Shown here: positions 21,741-29,823 of the stretch, piece after piece | Numbering within the stretch: position 1 is the stretch's first letter | Layout of the letters: each line of letters begins with the position of its first letter | From: a virus | IMG/VR virus record: IMGVR_UViG_3300010396_000070 | Span: 1-39,923 of that record | Direction: 5' to 3' (one strand) | DNA: 39,923 nt | Translations under genes and position numbers: made by a program | Notes under the pieces: model-generated | Told to the model about the DNA's origin: nothing | The model's database searches: none | What the model saw: the letters and a program-made list of their open reading frames with translations, nothing else

Positions 21741-22229
21741 ATGCTTCGTTCAGTCAGTATCGCCCTCGCCACCATCGCCCTCACCTCTTCCGCTTTCGCC
21801 GCCGACAAGATCACCAACCGGCAGGCGCTTGAGGTCCTGCAGGGTCTCCGCGGTCTCGACGGCCACCAGGTCATCATCAAGCAGGCCACAGGTGACGCCG
21901 TCGTGGTGCAGCCTTGGGAATTCGGCAGCGCGACACTGCGGCTGAAGATCGCAAACGATATTTCGATCCTGACCACGGTCGAGAAGGCGGTCGGCGATGC
22001 TCGCAACGCCTCGATCCGGGAGATTTTGAAGGACAAGCCCGGCATCACCGAGATCAAGCCCGCGACGCCGGAAATGGACGATCTGCTGAAACAACTCGAT
22101 GCACTGCTCGATGCGCCGGCGGCCGGGACGCAGGATTTGGGCCGCATCAAGGATGCCGAGCTCAAGCTCGACAAGAACGAAATTCCATCGACGGTGCTCG
22201 CCGCGATCGCCGCGATCCGGGAGCCGTGA
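21741..22229 (+). CDS. Secreted hypothetical protein, 162 aa
   Basis: A Sec signal peptide (MLRSVSIALATIALTSSAFA, cleaved before ADK) precedes a helical domain with ITNRQALEVLQGLRGLDGHQ and TLRLKIANDISILTTVEKAV, ending in LDKNEIPSTVLAAIAAIREP. No cysteines or catalytic motif. A secreted protein amid head genes is odd; in related phages similar proteins occur as unannotated structural-region genes. Confidence 0.75.
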   Translation: MLRSVSIALATIALTSSAFAADKITNRQALEVLQGLRGLDGHQVIIKQATGDAVVVQPWEFGSATLRLKIANDISILTTVEKAVGDARNASIREILKDKPGITEIKPATPEMDDLLKQLDALLDAPAAGTQDLGRIKDAELKLDKNEIPSTVLAAIAAIREP

Positions 22230-22257
22230 TGAACGTGGATTACTGAGGGAAAACTCC

Positions 22258-22282
22258 CGAAGCAGTAGGATTCGAACCTACG
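22258..22282 (-). tRNA. tRNA-like 3' end (T arm and acceptor 3' strand)
   Basis: Minus strand: GTAGG-TTCGAAT-CCTAC is a perfect T arm with canonical loop, followed at once by TGCTTCG as acceptor strand. No matching 5' acceptor is found at 70-95 bases; the only good partner, TGAAGCA, lies at 22398-22392, giving a 141-base span. No D arm or anticodon arm can be placed. It may be a tRNA relic, an unusual tRNA-like element, or chance. The upstream segment contains dyad GATCGT-gt-ACGATC. Confidence 0.35.
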
Positions 22283-22417
22283 GCGGACGTCTCAGGCGAT
22301 CGTGTACGATCTCGACGGCTGCTAGTACACCAGAGGGTTTCAACCAGCGGCAGCGCTTGAACCGCCCGCAAGTCAAGCTTGCGCTCACCCATGCTTCAGG
22401 AAATTGGCTTGTACCAT

Positions 22418-22627
22418 ATGCAGACAGTCATTGAAAGCGTCACGCAGCTCCGCACCGAAGCCGTCATCGCGCAGGAGCTACGCGCCGAAATCGCAGGCCC
22501 GCTCGCCGAAATCTGCCGCATCATGGACAAGGCGCGCGCGGCGGGCCTCAAGATCGACTTCGCCATCCAGTGCGATGCTTTCGGCAGGAATGTGCCACCT
22601 CACGTCCTGATTACGAAGTCTCTCTGA
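22418..22627 (+). CDS. Small hypothetical protein, 69 aa
   Basis: MQTVIESVTQLRTEAVIAQE leads to a helical ELRAEIAGPLAEICRIMDKA and a C-terminal beta-like LKIDFAIQCDAFGRNVPP. ATG 22391 would add nine residues but has no ribosome site; AGGAAA precedes ATG 22418 at rather long distance. Not recognised. Confidence 0.6.
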   Translation: MQTVIESVTQLRTEAVIAQELRAEIAGPLAEICRIMDKARAAGLKIDFAIQCDAFGRNVPPHVLITKSL

Positions 22628-22648
22628 AACAAAAATACGGTGCGACCG

Positions 22649-24466
22649 ATGGAACAGCTTTCTTTGCCGCTGTTCGCGTTCGATCGCGCCTTTTCTTTCG
22701 ACAACTTCGCTTTCGATCCGTCGACCTCTGCCGCTCAACATCGTGCGATGGAGGCCGCTGCTCACGGCAAATCGAACCTCGGCATTCCGAAGAAAGTCGG
22801 CGAGGAGTTCGTTGAGGCCGACGATGCGAAGGTCGAGAAGTCCTCGGTCGATTATTCGGCCGGCAAAGGCAGCGACCGCTGCAAGAACTGCGTTCATTTC
22901 GAAAAGCCGGACGCCTGCGAGATCGTCGCCGGCGCCATCGATCCGGAATACTGGTGCGAGCGGTTCCAGATGAACCGCGCCGATCCGGCGCTCGATCATC
23001 GCGCCATTGCATTCGATCGCAAATCCGTCCGCTCCTTCGACGCCGAAGGGCGGATGCACATCGCCGTTTCGAACATCAGCAAGGCCAACGTCTGCCCGTA
23101 TCTCGGCAATGAGATTCCGGATTATGACAAGCTCGGCCTGATCCCGGACAAAATCTATCAACTCTATCGCGACCCGGAAGAACTGAAGAAGGCCGCGCCG
23201 ACCTTCAACAACATCCAGCTTCTCATCAAGCATATCCCGGTTTCGGCCGACGATCACCAGCCCGATATCGTTGTCGGCACCACCGGCAGCGAGGCCGAAT
23301 TCGTCGCGCCGTACCTTCGCAACAGCATCGCGGTGTGGGCGCGCGAAGGCATCGATCTCATCGAGTCGGAAAGACAAAAAGAACTTTCTCCCGCCTATCG
23401 CTACGTCGCGGACATGACGCCAGGCACGACGCCAGATGGCGAAGCGTTCGATGGGCGCATGACGGAAATCACTGGCAATCATTTGTGTCTCGTAGAGGAA
23501 GGCCGCACTGGCGGCGATGTAGTCGTTGCGGATTCCGCAATCCCGAAACTTGAAGAGGTATTTGACATGACCAAGGCTCTGCTCTCCCGCAAGGCTTCCG
23601 TCGCTCACGGCGCGCTGATGGTGTTCCTGAAGCCGAAGCTGGCCAAGGACGCCAAGATCGATCTTGGTCCGGTTTTGACCGGCCTCACCCACAAGAATTT
23701 CGCCGAGAAGAAGGCATCTGTCGTCGGCGGCGTCACCACGCTCGTCAAGGGCAAGCTTGCCAAGGATGCGAACATCGAAGGTCTCGTCGACCTCATCGAT
23801 GCGCTCCAGGAAGTCGAGCCGGCTGAAGACGAGGAAGACGACGAGAATATGGTCGATCCGGATGATGCCGGAATGGATGCCGATCCGGTCGAGGCCATGC
23901 GCGGTTTCCTCAAGGGCAAGATGGCAGACGACGATGTCGAGAAGGCTTGCGCCATGATGAAGCCGAAGGCGATGGACGAAACGCCGGAGGAAAAGGAAGC
24001 GCGCGAGAAAAAGGAAAAGGAAGAGGCGGAGAAAAAGACGGCCGCCGACAAGCACGCCAAGGACGAAGAAGAGGACAAGAAGGACATGGTGAAGAAGCCG
24101 GCAATGGATGCGGCGATCAAGCTCGCCGAGGATGCGGCCACCAAGCGCGCCGAGGCCAACACCATGAAGCGTCTCAACGGCATCCGCATCGCGGAGCGCG
24201 CCGTCGAGCCTCTGATCGGCAAGGTCTCCACGGCCCTTGACAGTGCGGATGCGATCTATGCCGCGGCGCTCAAGCACGCCGGTGTGAAAACCGAAGGCGT
24301 CGATCCGAGCGCCTATCCCGCACTCGTCGACATGGCGGTGCAGACCAAGACGGCGGCCACCAAGCCTAACCTTCATCTCGCCCATGACGCCGCGATCATC
24401 ACCGACCGCGCCGCATTCGAAAAGGCCAACGGCATCGAGCCGCTGCGTATCCGCAACCTCGGTTAA
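22649..24466 (+). CDS. DUF2213-type capsid maturation/scaffold protein with Cys cluster
   Basis: 605 aa. Residues 110-330 match DUF2213, thought to be a prohead protease/scaffold: EGRMHIAVSNISKANVCPYL, LIKHIPVSADDHQPDIVVG, KELSPAYRYVADMTPG and ITGNHLCLVEEGRTGGDVVV. The rest, from about 400, is acidic then Lys/Glu-rich coiled coil, as expected of scaffolding. Ahead of the domain lies a C-X2-C-X8-C-X12-C cluster (C78, C81, C90, C103; RCKNCVHFEKPDAC and YWCERF), reminiscent of high-potential iron-sulfur proteins. It precedes the cement and capsid genes. A GTG three codons earlier is possible. Confidence 0.85.
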   Translation: MEQLSLPLFAFDRAFSFDNFAFDPSTSAAQHRAMEAAAHGKSNLGIPKKVGEEFVEADDAKVEKSSVDYSAGKGSDRCKNCVHFEKPDACEIVAGAIDPEYWCERFQMNRADPALDHRAIAFDRKSVRSFDAEGRMHIAVSNISKANVCPYLGNEIPDYDKLGLIPDKIYQLYRDPEELKKAAPTFNNIQLLIKHIPVSADDHQPDIVVGTTGSEAEFVAPYLRNSIAVWAREGIDLIESERQKELSPAYRYVADMTPGTTPDGEAFDGRMTEITGNHLCLVEEGRTGGDVVVADSAIPKLEEVFDMTKALLSRKASVAHGALMVFLKPKLAKDAKIDLGPVLTGLTHKNFAEKKASVVGGVTTLVKGKLAKDANIEGLVDLIDALQEVEPAEDEEDDENMVDPDDAGMDADPVEAMRGFLKGKMADDDVEKACAMMKPKAMDETPEEKEAREKKEKEEAEKKTAADKHAKDEEEDKKDMVKKPAMDAAIKLAEDAATKRAEANTMKRLNGIRIAERAVEPLIGKVSTALDSADAIYAAALKHAGVKTEGVDPSAYPALVDMAVQTKTAATKPNLHLAHDAAIITDRAAFEKANGIEPLRIRNLG

Positions 24467-24514
24467 CCGGCGGCGCTGTCCGTCAGCAACCCAATTACTC
24501 ACGGAGACTTAACC

Positions 24515-25723
24515 ATGTCATTCCCGCGCGTCGTGAATGTGCAGAATGCTATCGCTGTTGAAGGTGATCGGGCATCTGCCAATGACAACCTCTACAGCAT
24601 TGTCGCTGGTGTCGGTGCATTCATTGCCGGTCCAGCCGGTGTCACGGTCGGTGCTTTCGCATGGGCCGACCCCACCTTCACCTTCCTGAACAGTTTTGGT
24701 GCGGGGCCCGTTACGGGCTTCATCGCACGTGAAGGCCTGCGCGCCGACATCTTGACTCCAGGTCCCGGCTATCCGGATGCCTCGCAGGTTGTTCTCGGCG
24801 GCTCGTATATCTCAGCCTTCAATTCCGGCGATTTCTATGTCCGCAACAACGGTCCGACCACGTCGGTACCGGGGCAGAAGGCATACGCCTACAACACCAC
24901 AGGCCTCGTCAGTTTCGCGGCCGCCGGCACGCCGCCGACCTCCGGCAGTGCGACCGGCGCGACGCTTCAGAAGATCGTCTCGGCTTCGACCGGCGGCGCG
25001 CTCCCCGTGGCGAATACTGCGACGGGTTCGATCGCCGGCAATGTGCTTACCGTCTCCGCTGTCGGCGCGGGCTCAGTGCTGGCTGGCGGCGTCGGCCAGA
25101 CCGTCTCCGGTGCCGGCGTGGTCCCGGGCACGCAGATCGTGGCGCAGCTCACCGGAACCGCTGGCAGCACTGGTACCTATCAGGTCAACATCAGCCAGAC
25201 GGCGGCTTCCACCGCGCTCACGCTGTCCGGCGGCGGCCTGACGCTGACCGGTGCCAACACCTCCGGCGTTTTCGCGCCGGGTATGACTCTTTCCGGCACC
25301 AACATCCCGACCGGCACCACGATCCTTGCGTATGGCACGGGAACGGCAGGCGGTGCAGGCACCTATCTGGTCGATCGGCCGGCCGCCACGGCCGCAACCG
25401 CCTCGACCATTACCGCGGCGAACGCGATGTTCCTGACCGTGGATGCGAGCTCGACCGGTGTCTGGGCACTCAACGATCTTCTCACCGGATCCGGTGTTGG
25501 CGCCAACCAGTCGATCGCGGCCACCGGTGCGCAGAACCCGAACCTTACTGGCCTCGGCGGTGCCGGCACGTACCTCACCAATCAGTTCCAGGCTTCGGCG
25601 CTGACGGCGCAGACCATCACCGTCGACTCCGGCGTCGAGACCACATGGTACGCGGTCCAAAGTCAGGCTGGCATCGGCGCTCCCGGCGAACTCGTCGCGA
25701 TCACCAAAACGCCGCCCGGCTAG
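24515..25723 (+). CDS. Structural cement (Gp24-like) protein with three beta-modules
   Basis: 402 aa. Residues 1-125 match head cement proteins: FPRVVNVQNAIAVEGDRASA, GPAGVTVGAFAWAD and TGFIAREGLRADILTPG. Residues about 170-370 are three tandem Gly/Thr/Ala-rich units, each ending in a G-x-G-T-Y strand (residues 217-223, 279-285, 348-354), followed by the C-terminal family end (TTWYAVQSQAGIGAPGELVA). Cement proteins lock capsomers from outside; inserted modules would project on the head surface and could bind host polysaccharide (inference). GGAGA precedes ATG 24515. Confidence 0.82.
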   Translation: MSFPRVVNVQNAIAVEGDRASANDNLYSIVAGVGAFIAGPAGVTVGAFAWADPTFTFLNSFGAGPVTGFIAREGLRADILTPGPGYPDASQVVLGGSYISAFNSGDFYVRNNGPTTSVPGQKAYAYNTTGLVSFAAAGTPPTSGSATGATLQKIVSASTGGALPVANTATGSIAGNVLTVSAVGAGSVLAGGVGQTVSGAGVVPGTQIVAQLTGTAGSTGTYQVNISQTAASTALTLSGGGLTLTGANTSGVFAPGMTLSGTNIPTGTTILAYGTGTAGGAGTYLVDRPAATAATASTITAANAMFLTVDASSTGVWALNDLLTGSGVGANQSIAATGAQNPNLTGLGGAGTYLTNQFQASALTAQTITVDSGVETTWYAVQSQAGIGAPGELVAITKTPPG

Positions 25724-25785
25724 TCGAGACAATAACCCATCAACCCCTCGCTCGGCTCTGATGCCGCGGCACATGGAGAATTCAC

Positions 25786-26853
25786 ATGAATGAGCGTCAG
25801 ATTATTGCGAGCTACGAGCAGGACGGGTTTTTCTTTCCCGAAGCGCAAGCCTTCCTGCAAAAGGGATGGGGCGACAACTTCCACATGGCGATGGACGCCC
25901 AGCCGCAGCTCGTCACCACACCGTCGAGCGGCATCCCGGCGTTCCTCACCACGATCATCGATCCGCAGATCCTGCGCATTCGCCAGGCCAACAACAATGC
26001 GGCCAAGATTTTCGAGGAAGTGAAAAAGGGAACGTGGGTCACCGAAAGCGCGATCTTCCCGGTCGTCGAGCGCGGCGGCAACGTCACGTCGTACGGCGAC
26101 ATGAACAATGGCGGCCAGACCACGGCCAACGCCAACTTCGAAACCCGCCAGCCCTATCTGTTCCAGACCGTTTGCATCTGGGGTGAGCTGCAGCTCGAGC
26201 GCGCCGGTCTCGCCAAGATCGCATGGGCCGCCGAATTGCAGGGTGCGGCCGCGGACGTGCTCGGCAAGTTCGAGAACCTGATCTACTTCAAGGGCGTTGC
26301 CGGCTTGCAGAATTACGGCATCCAGACCGATCCGAACCTTCTGCCAGCGATCGCGCCGGCGCCGAAGGCCAATGGCGGCTTCTCCTGGCTCAATGGTGCG
26401 ACACCGAACGCCACCGCCAACGAGATCTTCGCCGACATCCAGGCCGGCGTGAACAACCTCATCAACCAGTCGGCCGGCAATATCGACACCAAGAGCGAGA
26501 TTGTCATCGCACTATCGCCTTCACGCGAAGGTGCCTTGACCGCGACCAACTCCTTCAACGTCAACGTCAAGACGCTTTTGAAGGACAACTATCCGAACCT
26601 GCGCATCCAGAACGCCATCCAGTACGGCGCGATCACGTCACAGAATCCGCAAGGCGTTGCCACCGGCGAGATGATGCAGATCATCGCGACCAAGCCCGGC
26701 AATCAGGATACCGGTTGGCTTGCCTTCAACGAGAAGCTGCGGGCACATCGCGTCGTGCCCGACATGTCATCGTTCAAGCAGAAGATGACGTCCGGGGCTT
26801 ACGGCTTCATTGGCCGTCAGCCTTTCGCGATCTCGACCATGATCGGCATCTGA
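25786..26853 (+). CDS. Major capsid protein (DUF2184-like)
   Basis: 355 aa, HK97-fold type. Features: FTHMAMDAQ-like start (GWGDNFHMAMDAQPQLVTTP), PAFLTTIIDPQILRIRQANN, KKGTWVTESAIFPVVERGGN, ARAG-type RAGLAKIAWAAELQGAAADV and the C-terminal AHRVVPDMSSFKQKMTSGAY. Position after cement protein and before a strong terminator is standard. It forms the capsid shell. A GGAGA ribosome site lies ahead of the ATG. Confidence 0.9.
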   Translation: MNERQIIASYEQDGFFFPEAQAFLQKGWGDNFHMAMDAQPQLVTTPSSGIPAFLTTIIDPQILRIRQANNNAAKIFEEVKKGTWVTESAIFPVVERGGNVTSYGDMNNGGQTTANANFETRQPYLFQTVCIWGELQLERAGLAKIAWAAELQGAAADVLGKFENLIYFKGVAGLQNYGIQTDPNLLPAIAPAPKANGGFSWLNGATPNATANEIFADIQAGVNNLINQSAGNIDTKSEIVIALSPSREGALTATNSFNVNVKTLLKDNYPNLRIQNAIQYGAITSQNPQGVATGEMMQIIATKPGNQDTGWLAFNEKLRAHRVVPDMSSFKQKMTSGAYGFIGRQPFAISTMIGI

Positions 26854-26875
26854 TCGTCACCACCATCTTGCATTG

Positions 26876-26900
26876 AACCGCCCGCTTCGGGCGGTTTTTT
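26876..26900 (+). terminator. Rho-independent terminator after the capsid gene
   Basis: AACCGCCCG (26876-26884), loop CTT, CGGGCGGTT (26888-26896), then T6 in all. A perfect 9-bp stem with a U tract; it gives the capsid gene a defined 3' end and must be partly read through for downstream genes. Confidence 0.92.
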
Positions 26901-26914
26901 CATTGGAGTTTTTT

Positions 26915-27403
26915 ATGAACGCTCTCGCCGAAGTCAAACCAGTCACCGGCACCGCGACCGTGACCGTCGCATGCAAGGTTCTCAATGGCATGCGCTGCCG
27001 TATCCACAAACTGTCGAAGGTCACCGAAGTCGGCATGGGTTCCACGCGTACCGTGCAGCAGTGGCTTGAGACCGACAAGGAATTCGTCCTTGCTGGTCCC
27101 GCGCATGCTCAAAACGAAGGCCCGCGGCATCAGGTCGTCGGCGGCTTTGCCATCACCTATGGCGTGCCGAAGGATCTATGGGACGAATGGCGCCAGCAAA
27201 ACAGCGATCTACCAGCCGTCAAGAACGGCCTGATCTTCGCTTATGAAGCACCGGACAAGGCGATGGATGCGGCGAAGGAGCGCAAGGGCATCAAGACCGG
27301 CCTTGAACGTGTCAATCCGCATGATCTCCCGGCGATCGATCCGCGCTTCAAGCTGAAGACGGCCGACGAGAATGTCTCCCAGATCGGGAACATCGAGGCG
27401 TGA
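26915..27403 (+). CDS. Phage head-tail region protein, 162 aa
   Basis: ATG 26915 has GGAG eight bases upstream. Sequence: [40 protein letters not shown] and [18 protein letters not shown]. This pattern, with a beta-rich N-terminal half and GG.aiTyGVp.dlW..W, recurs after capsid genes in myoviruses with DUF4054 and DUF3383 neighbours; function unknown, probably head completion. Confidence 0.72.
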   Translation: MNALAEVKPVTGTATVTVACKVLNGMRCRIHKLSKVTEVGMGSTRTVQQWLETDKEFVLAGPAHAQNEGPRHQVVGGFAITYGVPKDLWDEWRQQNSDLPAVKNGLIFAYEAPDKAMDAAKERKGIKTGLERVNPHDLPAIDPRFKLKTADENVSQIGNIEA

Positions 27404-27870
27404 CCCAACCGGCCTGCGGTGTAGTCGTTTTTTCGTACACCGACTGGCTGATTCAGTACCCTGAATTTTCGGCTGTCACGCAGCCGCAGGCGCAGAGCTA
27501 TTTCAACCGGGCCAATCTCTACTGCGACAATACCGCGTGCAGCCCGATCACCGATCTGTTTCAGCGCACCGTACTGCTGAACCAGGTCACGGCGCACATC
27601 GCCAAGCTGTTCGCCTCGGTCGGTGGACAGCCGCCTAACAATCTTGTCGGCCGCATCAACAGCGCCTCGCAGGGATCGGTGTCGGTGCAGGCCGTCTATA
27701 CCGAGCCGACCAGCGATCTCGAAGCCTGGTTTAATCAAACGCCGTACGGTGCGGCCTTCTGGGCAGCGACGACGAAATACCGAACCGCGTTTTACGTTCC
27801 ACCGCCGATCGGCGCGAACGCCAATCCGAACTTTCTCGGCTTCCCCAATTTTGGTTTCTTCCGGCGATAA
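27400..27870 (+). CDS. DUF4054 head-tail connector-like protein
   Basis: 156 aa, GTG start by GTGA coupling. [47 protein letters not shown] and the [20 protein letters not shown] and [20 protein letters not shown] stretch are typical DUF4054. The family sits at the head-tail connector position, so it probably forms an adaptor ring below the portal. Confidence 0.87.
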   Translation: MTQPACGVVVFSYTDWLIQYPEFSAVTQPQAQSYFNRANLYCDNTACSPITDLFQRTVLLNQVTAHIAKLFASVGGQPPNNLVGRINSASQGSVSVQAVYTEPTSDLEAWFNQTPYGAAFWAATTKYRTAFYVPPPIGANANPNFLGFPNFGFFRR

Positions 27871-27894
27871 CGCCGCAGTTCAACGGAGAGCGAC

Positions 27895-28227
27895 ATGGAT
27901 CTCGATGTGATGCACCGTCAAATGCGTGATCTGGTCGCCTTCAAGCAGATGGCGGAGCCGATCATCGCGAAGATGAAAGAGTTTCTTTCGCTTAGCGAGT
28001 CTGAGCCGGAAACCCCGGCAGAGCCCGTGACCGAGTCGAAGGCGGACGACACCACCGACATATCGACGGACAATGCTGACGATCCGAAAGAAAATACTGG
28101 CGAGGCACTGAAAACCGCAGACACTACGACGGATGCCACGCTCGAGCAGCGATCCACTGATCCGGCGAGCTCGGGGCAACCCGCCGAGGAAATGCCGCAC
28201 ACCGAAGCCGACCACGCCGCCGACTGA
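27895..28227 (+). CDS. Acidic hypothetical protein, 110 aa
   Basis: First 45 residues are helical (HRQMRDLVAFKQMAEPIIAK); the rest is a disordered Glu/Asp/Thr/Ser tail (TESKADDTTDISTDNADDPK). RBS GGAGA before ATG. TGATG with the next gene. Possibly an assembly accessory. Not recognised. Confidence 0.7.
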   Translation: MDLDVMHRQMRDLVAFKQMAEPIIAKMKEFLSLSESEPETPAEPVTESKADDTTDISTDNADDPKENTGEALKTADTTTDATLEQRSTDPASSGQPAEEMPHTEADHAAD

Positions 28228-28766
28228 TGGCGACAATCCGCGGCGGCGACCGACTAGCCGCGGAGCTTGCGAAAATATCCGCGCGCGTGAAAAAAGGTGC
28301 CACGCTTCAAGTTGGATTTTTGGAAGGAAGCACAGAGCCGGACGGCACGTCGATTCCGATGATTGCTGCTATCCAGGAATTCGGAGCTCCGAAAGCGAAT
28401 ATTCCGCCACGTCCTTTTTTCCGCAACATGATCGCGGCCAAGTCCGGAGAATGGCCCAAAGCTGTCGGCAACCTTCTCAAAGAAAACGATTTTGATGCAG
28501 CCAAGACGCTCGGCCAGACCGGAGAAGGTATCAAGGGCCAGCTTCAGCAATCCATCATCGACACCATGGAGCCTGCGCTTAGCCCTGTCACGGTGATGTT
28601 GCGAGGCATGAGGTCCAACGATCAGAACCTTGTCGTCAACAGAACTGTCGTCGAAGAAGCGCGCGCGCGCGTTAGGGCTGGTCTCACAAATTATGGCGCT
28701 TCGACAAAGCCACTTATCGATTCCGGCAATCTTCTGAACGCCGTCGACTACACCGTCAAATCCTAA
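28227..28766 (+). CDS. HK97 gp10-like tail completion protein
   Basis: 179 aa. LQVGFLEGSTEPDGTSIPMI, AAIQEFGAPKANIPPRPFFR, and LIDSGNLLNAVDYTV are hallmarks of gp10-like proteins (vGfl....dG...a...EFGa...iPpRPF.r). The protein sits at the neck and completes the tail top. Basic N-terminus. Confidence 0.85.
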   Translation: MATIRGGDRLAAELAKISARVKKGATLQVGFLEGSTEPDGTSIPMIAAIQEFGAPKANIPPRPFFRNMIAAKSGEWPKAVGNLLKENDFDAAKTLGQTGEGIKGQLQQSIIDTMEPALSPVTVMLRGMRSNDQNLVVNRTVVEEARARVRAGLTNYGASTKPLIDSGNLLNAVDYTVKS

Positions 28767-28783
28767 AACGAGGAACCGCAATC

Positions 28784-29341
28784 ATGCGCTTTTCGAAAGC
28801 TCTTGCCGTCGCCGCTGTGCTGGTCGCCTCGTCGATCGCAGCGCTTGCGGCCAACACGACCTTCTTCACGTCGATCGGCGACATTGTCTTCCCGTTCACG
28901 CCTCCGTCCAACAATGGTGCGACGCCGGGCACCATCGACAACATGTCGATCGGCCAGACCACGCCGCAGCCGGCGACCATCAACGGATTGTCGCTGATCC
29001 AGGGTGCAGCGGTTGCTCACGACACGGCCGCCACGTTCGCCGTCACTGATCTGGTTGGCGGCATCATAACCTCTGGCCCGGCCGCCGGCATTGCCTTGAC
29101 GCTACCGCTTGCCACGGCGATGGACTCCGCTTTGCCGAGTGCCGAGGTCAATTGGTCGATGGATTTCGCGGTGATCAACACCAGTAGCACCGCGGCCAAC
29201 ATCGATACCATGACGACGAACACCGGATGGACGCTGGTCGGCAACATGGTTATCACGCCGCTGATCACCGGCGGGACCTCAGCCAGATTCCGCGCGCGGC
29301 GGACCGGGACCGGTGCCTGGACGCTTTACCGGCTGTCGTAA
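28784..29341 (+). CDS. Secreted beta-rich protein, 185 aa
   Basis: Sec signal peptide MRFSKALAVAAVLVASSIAA with cleavage after ALA, then a Thr/Ala/Gly-rich beta protein: IDNMSIGQTTPQPATINGLS, FAVTDLVGGIITSGPAAGIA, TNTGWTLVGNMVITPLITGG and FRARRTGTGAWTLYRLS. AGGA before ATG 28784. Similar adhesive beta-sandwich proteins are found on phage virions, but an exported version is unusual. First of five signal-peptide proteins in this block. Confidence 0.75.
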   Translation: MRFSKALAVAAVLVASSIAALAANTTFFTSIGDIVFPFTPPSNNGATPGTIDNMSIGQTTPQPATINGLSLIQGAAVAHDTAATFAVTDLVGGIITSGPAAGIALTLPLATAMDSALPSAEVNWSMDFAVINTSSTAANIDTMTTNTGWTLVGNMVITPLITGGTSARFRARRTGTGAWTLYRLS

Positions 29342-29344
29342 GCC

Positions 29345-29821
29345 GTGAATCTGAACGCGGTTGCAAACGGTGTCATCACCGCCGTCAACCCGAACTTTCC
29401 GGCCACGCTTTTCATCTCGATCGGCAACACCGCCGTCAACTTCAAGCAGGTCCCGTCCTACAATCCGGCATCGATTGCAGCACAGGTACAGCCGCTGACG
29501 TCGGGAGACCTCCGGCTTCTTGATTCGCTCAACATCCAGGGCGCGCAGAAGGCGATTTATCTCAACGGCACCGCATTGGCGATCAGCCGCATCAAGCAGC
29601 GCGGCGGCGATCTCATTACCTTCGCCGACGGCATCCTACCGGAAGGCAATACATGGCTCGTGCTGGCCTCGCTCGAGCAGTGGGCTACGACCTGGGCGAA
29701 GGTGGCCGTCTCGCTGCAAGACGACATTCTTCTGCCACCTCCTCCCGTCGGCACGCTCACCACCAACCTCTCCGATCCCAGTAACGAAGTTGTTGTCCCG
29801 ACAATCCTGACAGGGGTTTGA
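29345..29821 (+). CDS. Phage neck-region protein, 158 aa
   Basis: GTG start three bases after the previous stop. MNLNAVANGVITAVNPNFPA, the DLRLLDSLNIQGAQKAIYLN segment, and GNTWLVLASLEQWATTWAKV are the recurring features of a family encoded between gp10-like and neck-terminator genes in myoviruses. Its last 23 residues (from GTLTTNLSDPSNEVVVPTIL) resemble the end of the neck protein at 35646, suggesting a duplicated 3' end. Confidence 0.78.
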   Translation: MNLNAVANGVITAVNPNFPATLFISIGNTAVNFKQVPSYNPASIAAQVQPLTSGDLRLLDSLNIQGAQKAIYLNGTALAISRIKQRGGDLITFADGILPEGNTWLVLASLEQWATTWAKVAVSLQDDILLPPPPVGTLTTNLSDPSNEVVVPTILTGV

Positions 29822-29823
29822 GA

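Noticed and set aside
22478-24502. Minus-strand open frame of about 670 codons
   Set aside because: It is the mirror of the DUF2213 gene, which has strong domain evidence; the long opening is a high-GC artefact.
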